NCBI GenBank assembly: GCA_949051815.1
Contig: CARQVR010000039.1
Span: 1 to 28,634 of the forward strand
From: an uncultured Lachnospiraceae bacterium
Lineage (GTDB): Bacteria; Bacillota; Clostridia; Lachnospirales; Lachnospiraceae
Length of the DNA stretch: 28,634 nucleotides
Direction of reading: 5' to 3'
In this document: positions 24,375 through 28,634 of the stretch, piece after piece
Layout of the letters: every line of letters begins with the position of its first letter
Numbering within the stretch: the stretch's first letter is position 1
Notes under the pieces: model-generated
What the model saw: the letters and a program-made list of their open reading frames with translations, nothing else
Told to the model about the DNA's origin: nothing
Database searches by the model: none
Made by a program: the position numbers and the translations under genes

Positions 24375-24385
24375 AGGCAAAATAC
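24363..24385. promoter_or_regulatory. Inverted repeat over the parE -35, possible operator
   Basis: GTATTTTTGC (24363-24372) and GCAAAATAC (24377-24385) pair as 9-bp arms with one extra T in the left arm, around AAAG. It covers the proposed -35 (24369-24374) and lies between parE and the nuclease-like gene's 3' end. No regulator is known to me for this sequence. Confidence 0.4.
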
Positions 24386-24433
24386 AAGATCGTGTGGCGT
24401 CCGCAAACATACAAGTCCGTTTCCTGCCCGCAG

Positions 24434-25171
24434 CTACTCCTCTACCCAGTACAGATATTCCCGCCCGCGCTTTCCCTCCCGCCGCAGAATATCCAGATGC
24501 ATCAGAATCGGCACAGCGTCTGCGGCCAGCTCCCGCCGGATTCCCGCCGCCTTCGCAAAATCCGTAATCGTAAAGGGTTCTGACAGGTGAATCGGTACAA
24601 ACTGCATGAAATCCTCGGGCCGCTCCACCCGGATCTCGTCATAGAGAGAAAGGGGCATTCTGTCATAACGTGTAGAACCGCGCTTTTTGTTGTGACTCCA
24701 TCCGTTTAAGAGCCGGTATTCGTCCATGTCGATCAGCGGAAAGGCAAAGGACAGATTCGGATCTTTTAAAAAAGGTTTGATCCGGTATAGTTCCGCAAAG
24801 GCATGGTAGGCGTTTCCAGTAACCGGAGACTTGTGTTTTTCAGAAAGTTCCCCGCTCTCCTCGTTCATCCAGATCAGCCACTTGAAATGCGGGATCGGCA
24901 GTACCACCGTAACTGTGTAGAGCGGCAGGAAGGCTGACAGCTTCGGACGCAGCTTTCCAAAATTTCCGTTCTGGATTTCCGTGATATGGCCGTCCTTATA
25001 AATATCCGCGATATATCCCTCCACAGGCACTTCATGACAGTCCTCATCCGGCTCATAGTAAAGCTTCATAACCGCATGAACCGTTTTTTCCTGCAAGGTG
25101 CCGAAACCGTGCGGGTCATTCTGTTTTAACAGTACTTTTAGTTTTGCGCGCTCAAATGCATTCTTATCCAT
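24434..25171 (-). CDS. Uncharacterised protein with PD-(D/E)XK-nuclease-like fold and C-terminal winged helix
   Basis: I do not recognise a named family. Numbering from the ATG at 25171 (245 residues), an N-terminal helix with E28 is followed by strands with D56 (GYIADIY) and E65-x-Q67 (ITEIQ), a basic helix (FGKLRPKL), and a hydrophobic strand (YTVTVVLP). This order and the E, D, ExQ residues fit the core of PD-(D/E)XK nucleases, some of which have Q in place of K. Residues about 198-242 look like a winged helix (FTITDFAKAAGIRREL, then RREGKRGREYLY). Between is a conserved-looking central part with GWSHNKKRGSTRYDR. The start lacks a ribosome site, but a promoter places the transcript start on the ATG, so the mRNA may be leaderless. 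A LexA-like box overlaps the -35. The fold call is inference from pattern only. Confidence 0.7.
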   Translation of the reverse strand: MDKNAFERAKLKVLLKQNDPHGFGTLQEKTVHAVMKLYYEPDEDCHEVPVEGYIADIYKDGHITEIQNGNFGKLRPKLSAFLPLYTVTVVLPIPHFKWLIWMNEESGELSEKHKSPVTGNAYHAFAELYRIKPFLKDPNLSFAFPLIDMDEYRLLNGWSHNKKRGSTRYDRMPLSLYDEIRVERPEDFMQFVPIHLSEPFTITDFAKAAGIRRELAADAVPILMHLDILRREGKRGREYLYWVEE

Positions 25172-25178
25172 GACAGAT

Positions 25179-25207
25179 AGTATACCAGATAATCCGCGAT
25201 CGAACAA
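25179..25207 (-). promoter_or_regulatory. Promoter of the nuclease-like gene, extended -10
   Basis: TTGTTC (25202-25207) and TATACT (25179-25184) on the minus strand are 17 bp apart, with TGG just before the -10 (extended -10). Seven nt separate the -10 from the ATG at 25171, so the expected start of transcription is at the start codon. Confidence 0.6.
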
Positions 25208-25214
25208 GTGTTTT
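25201..25214 (+). promoter_or_regulatory. Candidate LexA (SOS) box over the -35 of the nuclease-like gene
   Basis: CGAACAAGTGTTTT matches the B. subtilis LexA/DinR consensus CGAAC-RNRY-GTTY at all positions except the last outer base. It overlaps the -35 hexamer at 25202-25207, so LexA binding would block RNA polymerase. Confidence 0.6.
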
Positions 25215-25229
25215 CTTTGCGCCTGCTGC

Positions 25230-25255
25230 ATGACATTCTAAAACATTCATGTCAT
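25230..25255. promoter_or_regulatory. Inverted repeat between the divergent nuclease-like and cyclase promoters
   Basis: ATGACAT (25230-25236) and ATGTCAT (25249-25255) are perfect 7-bp arms with a 12-nt centre. The repeat lies about 23 bp upstream of the nuclease-like -35 and 50 bp upstream of the cyclase -35, so a regulator there could act on either gene. No known operator matches. Confidence 0.35.
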
Positions 25256-25305
25256 AATCTGCGCAATTTACGGTACAATCGGCACATTGCCGGAGGGCGA
25301 AAACA

Positions 25306-25334
25306 TTTACAAATAAAATCAGCGGGAGTATAAT
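25306..25334 (+). promoter_or_regulatory. Diguanylate cyclase promoter (sigma-A type)
   Basis: TTTACA (25306-25311) and TATAAT (25329-25334) are 17 bp apart, a near-consensus pair that gives a leader of about 40 nt before the ATG at 25382. Confidence 0.75.
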
Positions 25335-25381
25335 AAAATAAATACATTTTGTAAGAAACTTTACTGACAGAAAGCAGGATT

Positions 25382-26500
25382 ATGCATACAAACCATTGGA
25401 AGCCCCAGATGAAAAAGGGCATGAACAAATTAAAAGATGTTCTGACAGGCAAAATCCTGATCACCAACCGCTTGAAATTTCATGCGCTGATCGGTTCCAT
25501 CGCATCGGTGCATGTTCTTTTGCTTGTCATTTTTGCTGTTTTTAAAGTATGGCCTCTGTTCATCTTCAATATTTTCAGCGTCTTTACCTACGCGATGTGC
25601 TTCTGGCTGATGTGGGGCGAACGGGAACATTATCTGATGATTTACTTCATTACATATGCAGAGGTTCTTCTGCACTCCTTTGCCGCCACCATCTGTCTTG
25701 GCTGGAAATTCGGGTTTGCGCAGTATATCATCGCCATTATCCCTGTCTGTTTTTATATTTGTTATACACTGGATATCAGGCGGAAGAAATTTACCATAGC
25801 TACCATGTCCGCGGTCTTTTCCGCAGTCGCTTTTCTTGCATGTAAATTTCTCTCTTTCTTTGGAGATCCTCTTGTGGAGATAGACAATATCGCGCTGGAA
25901 CTGTCGCTCTATGTGTTTAATTCCCTCTGCGCTTTCGTGTTTCTGATTCTCTTTTCACTTGTTTTCGTGTTTGAAATGAAGCTTTCCAGCAATCAGCTCA
26001 GGCATCAGAACGCGATACTGGACAAACTTGCCAGCACAGATCCGCTGACCGGACTTTACAACCGCAGAAGCATGGACATCTTTCTCAATCAGGCGGTGGA
26101 ATCGGCGTCCAGCTTCGCTCTGATTATGTGCGATATAGATAATTTTAAGAGCGTAAATGACACCTACGGACACGACTTCGGCGATGTGGTCTTAAAGGGG
26201 ATTGCCCGCATTACCTCGGATCAGGTCAAAGGACAGGGCTATGTCTGCCGCTGGGGTGGAGAAGAAATTCTGATTCTGATTAACAACGCCTCCGAAGAAA
26301 GCTCTTTTCGGATTGCGGAAAATATCCGCAGAAATGTGGCAAACCGTGTGTTTGAACTGAACGATAAATGGATTCACTGTTCTCTCACGCTCGGCGTCGC
26401 CTTGTATGACGGCAAAGAGCCTGTGGAAGACACGATCACACGGGCCGATTACAATCTTTACTGTGGAAAACGAAACGGAAAAAACGCTGTGGTCCTCTAA
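25382..26500 (+). CDS. Membrane-bound diguanylate cyclase (GGDEF domain)
   Basis: The 372-residue protein has about six membrane helices (roughly 35-54, 57-77, 82-102, 113-130, 138-158, 177-197) and a cytoplasmic GGDEF domain from about 205. The domain has DPLTGLYNRR (220-229), MCDIDNFKSVNDTYGHD (249-265) with metal ligand D251, and the active-site motif GGEEI at 292-296. These fit a working cyclase that makes cyclic di-GMP from two GTP. The usual inhibitory site RxxD before the motif is not present (K-x-x-G there), so product feedback may be missing. The membrane part likely senses an unknown signal. The ATG at 25382 has only AGGA 2 nt away; the ATG at 25409 has GGAAG 6 nt upstream, so the start is uncertain. 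The gene ends within a terminator shared with the gene on the other strand. Confidence 0.93.
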   Translation: MHTNHWKPQMKKGMNKLKDVLTGKILITNRLKFHALIGSIASVHVLLLVIFAVFKVWPLFIFNIFSVFTYAMCFWLMWGEREHYLMIYFITYAEVLLHSFAATICLGWKFGFAQYIIAIIPVCFYICYTLDIRRKKFTIATMSAVFSAVAFLACKFLSFFGDPLVEIDNIALELSLYVFNSLCAFVFLILFSLVFVFEMKLSSNQLRHQNAILDKLASTDPLTGLYNRRSMDIFLNQAVESASSFALIMCDIDNFKSVNDTYGHDFGDVVLKGIARITSDQVKGQGYVCRWGGEEILILINNASEESSFRIAENIRRNVANRVFELNDKWIHCSLTLGVALYDGKEPVEDTITRADYNLYCGKRNGKNAVVL

Positions 26501-26515
26501 GGCTACAGCGTTTTT
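26480..26515. terminator. Bidirectional terminator shared by the cyclase and the leu-linked gene
   Basis: Perfect 11-bp arms AAAAACGCTGT (26480-26490) and ACAGCGTTTTT (26505-26515). Each arm is the coding end of a different gene: the plus-strand cyclase (stop 26498-26500) and the minus-strand leu-linked gene (stop 26503-26505). T-runs follow on both strands. Confidence 0.88.
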
Positions 26516-27279
26516 ACATGGCGGTCTCCGTGAAGAATACGTTCCCTGTCCGACGCATTAATCTGCGTCAGTTTTCCGTTCTTGTCATAATATGTTAACA
26601 GTGTAGAATTTTTGGCGACAGACCGTCTTCCGTCGTCTGTAAGAAGGCTGATCACCTGATCCAGATTTCCGGAGCGCAGATGCTTTCGGATCTTTTCGTC
26701 GCGCTCGGCCTGCCTGGCCTCGAAATCTGCTTTCTCTGCCTGAGCGCCTGCACTTTCCGCGCCTTTTCCCGTTTCTTTGGAAGCGCCTGCTGATACTTCA
26801 CCTTTTCCGACGGCGGCCTCCGGTCTCGGAATACCTTTCATGGCATAGTATTCCTCGGTATAACGCTCTGCCTCCTCAGGGGTCACATCTTCGGAAACCG
26901 TTTCCGGCGGCGGGTCATTCCATACTTTATAGAAAAAGTCTCCCACCGCCTCGAACAGGCTCTTAAAAAGAGACAGTACGGCATCGAACAAACCGTCCCC
27001 TGCGTTTTGGGTCTTCGCGGCACGGTCCGCCTTCTGTTCCGGTTCGTCTGTCCGGCCGCCGGACAGCTCCAGTTTCACGCCGCCCTGGGTTCTGATATCG
27101 ACTCCCGGTTTCTGATGCAGTTTTTTGTCTTCGCCCTTCTCCTCTTTCTTTTTCGGAACGTCCTGTTCCTTCTGCCGGTCCAGACTGAATTTCTCCTGAC
27201 TTTCGGCGTTCTTTGCGGGCTTTAGCTGACTGCTATAGTCATAGGCGGGATTATCGCCGTCACCGACTCTGTATATCAT
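26503..27279 (-). CDS. Leu-operon-linked protein, function unknown
   Basis: I do not recognise this 258-residue protein. Residues 12-95 are low-complexity and charged (K, E, D, Q), probably disordered. An aromatic/hydrophobic segment at about 97-120 (LFDAVLSLFKSLFEAVGDFF) looks like an amphipathic or membrane-contacting helix, followed by prolines. Residues about 150-195 are again Ala/Glu/Lys-rich. The last 60 residues look folded (KHLRSGNLDQVISLLTDDG, then LLTYYDKNGKLTQI) and are the part most likely conserved. There is no signal peptide. It starts 12 nt after the leuD stop with only a weak GGGTGG site, so it is probably made from the leuCD transcript. Its 3' end is part of a terminator, which closes the operon. 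Its link to leucine synthesis is by position only. Confidence 0.72.
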   Translation of the reverse strand: MIYRVGDGDNPAYDYSSQLKPAKNAESQEKFSLDRQKEQDVPKKKEEKGEDKKLHQKPGVDIRTQGGVKLELSGGRTDEPEQKADRAAKTQNAGDGLFDAVLSLFKSLFEAVGDFFYKVWNDPPPETVSEDVTPEEAERYTEEYYAMKGIPRPEAAVGKGEVSAGASKETGKGAESAGAQAEKADFEARQAERDEKIRKHLRSGNLDQVISLLTDDGRRSVAKNSTLLTYYDKNGKLTQINASDRERILHGDRHVKTL

Positions 27280-27291
27280 AGTACCACCCTG

Positions 27292-27780
27292 TTACTTTTG
27301 ATTGATATAGTTAACCAGACCTTCCGCCGCGATAATTTTCTGCATAAACGCGGGGAATGCCTGACCCTGATAGGTCGTTCCTTTGGTCACATCGGTGATC
27401 ACGCCGGAATCAAAATCCACTTCCACCTCGTCTCCGGCCCCGATCTCTGCCGCAGCCGCAGGGCACTCCACGATAGGAAGTCCGATGTTGATGGCGTTTC
27501 TATAAAAGATGCGGGCAAAGGTTTCCGCGATCACACAGCTTACGCCTGCCGCTTTGATAGCGATGGGCGCATGTTCTCTCGAAGAACCGCAGCCGAAATT
27601 CTTTGTGGCCACAATGATGTCGCCCTTCTTTACTTTATTTATAAACTCCTTGTCGATATCCTCCATACAATGTGTAGCCAGCTCCGCCGGATCGGAAGAA
27701 TTTAAGTAACGTGCGGGGATGATCACATCCGTATCCACATTGTCTCCATATTTAAACACTGTTCCTTTTGCAGCTTTCAT
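27292..27780 (-). CDS. leuD: 3-isopropylmalate dehydratase small subunit
   Basis: With LeuC it forms isopropylmalate isomerase, which converts 2-isopropylmalate to 3-isopropylmalate in leucine synthesis. The 162-residue length matches the short archaeal/clostridial type of LeuD. The swivelling-domain motifs are present: YGDNVDTDVIIPARYL near the start and FGCGSSREHAP, which binds the substrate. AAAGGA lies about 9 nt before the ATG at 27780; the longer open frame upstream is lysine-rich leader sequence without a site. It follows leuC after 124 nt. Confidence 0.95.
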   Translation of the reverse strand: MKAAKGTVFKYGDNVDTDVIIPARYLNSSDPAELATHCMEDIDKEFINKVKKGDIIVATKNFGCGSSREHAPIAIKAAGVSCVIAETFARIFYRNAINIGLPIVECPAAAAEIGAGDEVEVDFDSGVITDVTKGTTYQGQAFPAFMQKIIAAEGLVNYINQK

Positions 27781-27904
27781 TACCTGTTTTCCTTTCTCTT
27801 TTTCTTTTCTCTCGGTTCCTTTTATTCGGGCTTTCCTGTCGGATGGCAGCTTAGCCCCCATTTGCCGTCTGTTCCGTCATTCATCCGCTTCCCGTCAGCA
27901 AAAC

Positions 27905-28634
27905 TCAAGGCAGCTGACAGGGGCAGGCAATTTTTCCTGTCACCGCACTGGCTGCCGCCACAGCAGGGCTTGCCAGATATATTTCCGAATTGACATGTCC
28001 CATACGGCCAACGAAATTACGGTTGGTGGTGGACACGCAGCGCTCACCTTCCGCAAGTATGCCCATGTAACCGCCAAGACACGGCCCGCAGGTAGGCGTG
28101 CTGACAATCGCGCCCGCCTCGATAAAGGTCTTTAAAAGCCCCTCTTCCATGGCCTGTAAGTAGATTTTCTGTGTGGCAGGAATCACGATACAGCGCATTC
28201 CCTGTGCCACATGTCTGTCTTTCAGCACTTTTGCGGCAATCCGCAGATCATCCAGTCTGCCGTTGGTGCAGGAACCGATCACCACCTGATCAATGGCGAT
28301 ATCGTCTGTGATTTCGTCGATGGTTTTCGTGTTCTCCGGCAGATGGGGGAATGCCACCGTGGGACGCAGGGTACTTAAGTCAATGGTGTACTCCTCGTCA
28401 TAGACAGCGTCCGCATCCGCCTCGTATATCTTATATTCTCTCGTACCGTGTTCCTTCATATAGGCGACGGCGAGATCATCCACCGGGAAAATACCGTTCT
28501 TTCCGCCTGCCTCGATGGCCATATTGGCGATGGTGAACCGGTCGTCCATGGAAAGGTTCGCAATGCCGTCTCCTGTAAACTCCATGGATTTATAGAGCGC
28601 GCCGTCCACGCCGATCATGCCGATGATGTGCAGG
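27905..28634 (-). CDS. leuC: 3-isopropylmalate dehydratase large subunit, 5' end beyond the window
   Basis: The C-terminal part of LeuC, the 4Fe-4S aconitase-family subunit of isopropylmalate isomerase. The frame is open to the last base of the window (LHIIGMIGVDGALYKSME), so the N-terminal part lies outside. Cluster-binding cysteines are seen in VIGSCTNGR and in TPTCGPCLGG. NRNFVGRMGH and YLASPAVAAASAVTGKI are typical of the end of the protein. leuD follows on the same strand, and the promoter is outside the window. Confidence 0.95.
   Translation of the reverse strand, partial: LHIIGMIGVDGALYKSMEFTGDGIANLSMDDRFTIANMAIEAGGKNGIFPVDDLAVAYMKEHGTREYKIYEADADAVYDEEYTIDLSTLRPTVAFPHLPENTKTIDEITDDIAIDQVVIGSCTNGRLDDLRIAAKVLKDRHVAQGMRCIVIPATQKIYLQAMEEGLLKTFIEAGAIVSTPTCGPCLGGYMGILAEGERCVSTTNRNFVGRMGHVNSEIYLASPAVAAASAVTGKIACPCQLP

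Noticed and set aside
25312..25381. Cyclic di-GMP riboswitch before the diguanylate cyclase
   Set aside because: The leader is only about 40 nt and has no GEMM-type conserved structure.
1..28634. Mobile elements, CRISPR arrays, tRNA or rRNA genes
   Set aside because: No transposase, integrase, regularly spaced repeats, cloverleaf or rRNA sequence was seen on either strand.

Overview
The window looks like a chromosomal core-genome segment of an anaerobic, low-to-mid GC Firmicute of class Clostridia, most probably family Lachnospiraceae. The reasons are the short HisG plus HisZ pair, the HisIE protein carrying an extra N-terminal HisA/HisF-like barrel, the overlapping glgC-glgD pair, a YlbJ-like protein beside rsmD and coaD, Gram-positive type promoters (TTGACA/TATAAT) and purine-rich Shine-Dalgarno sites. 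I see no insertion sequence, prophage, CRISPR array, rRNA or tRNA.

Layout. 101-514 is a small membrane protein of unknown function. 614-6884 is a minus-strand histidine operon in the order hisZ, hisG, a SIMPL (DUF541) membrane protein, hisD, hisB and a three-domain HisF-like/HisI/HisE protein, read from two stacked sigma-A promoters and closed by a hairpin terminator. hisA, hisF, hisH and hisC are not in the window. 6950-10065 (minus) holds recU with its own promoter, then an rluA-type pseudouridine synthase, a two-helix membrane protein and a short-chain dehydrogenase. 10298-12642 (plus) is glgCD for ADP-glucose and glycogen synthesis. 12704-15383 (minus) is a YgiQ radical SAM protein behind a HAD phosphatase. 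15525-16541 (plus) is a YlbJ-like membrane protein. 16592-19995 (minus) holds a membrane-bound cell-wall amidase, a coiled-coil protein, coaD and rsmD. 20055-24305 (minus) is a type II topoisomerase pair, parE then parC. 24434-25171 (minus) is an unrecognised nuclease-like protein, and 25382-26500 (plus) a membrane diguanylate cyclase. 26503-28634 (minus) is leuC (cut by the window edge), leuD and a tightly linked gene of unknown function.

The most interesting signal is regulatory. The only two matches to the Gram-positive LexA (SOS) box that I could find by eye sit at the -35 elements of two minus-strand promoters. One drives recU, a Holliday-junction resolvase. The other drives the unrecognised gene at 24434-25171, whose predicted alpha-beta-beta-beta-alpha-beta order and E...D...ExQ residues suggest a PD-(D/E)XK-type nuclease fold followed by a winged helix. 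That second promoter also places its likely transcription start on the start codon, so the mRNA may be leaderless. Together these suggest a DNA-damage-inducible nuclease-like protein of unknown function.

Other points: a HisF-like domain that has lost its catalytic aspartates but is kept fused to HisIE; a SIMPL protein inside the his operon; two places where convergent genes share one terminator hairpin built from their own coding ends; an A subunit without a GyrA box, which favours topoisomerase IV over gyrase; and a diguanylate cyclase without the usual inhibitory site.
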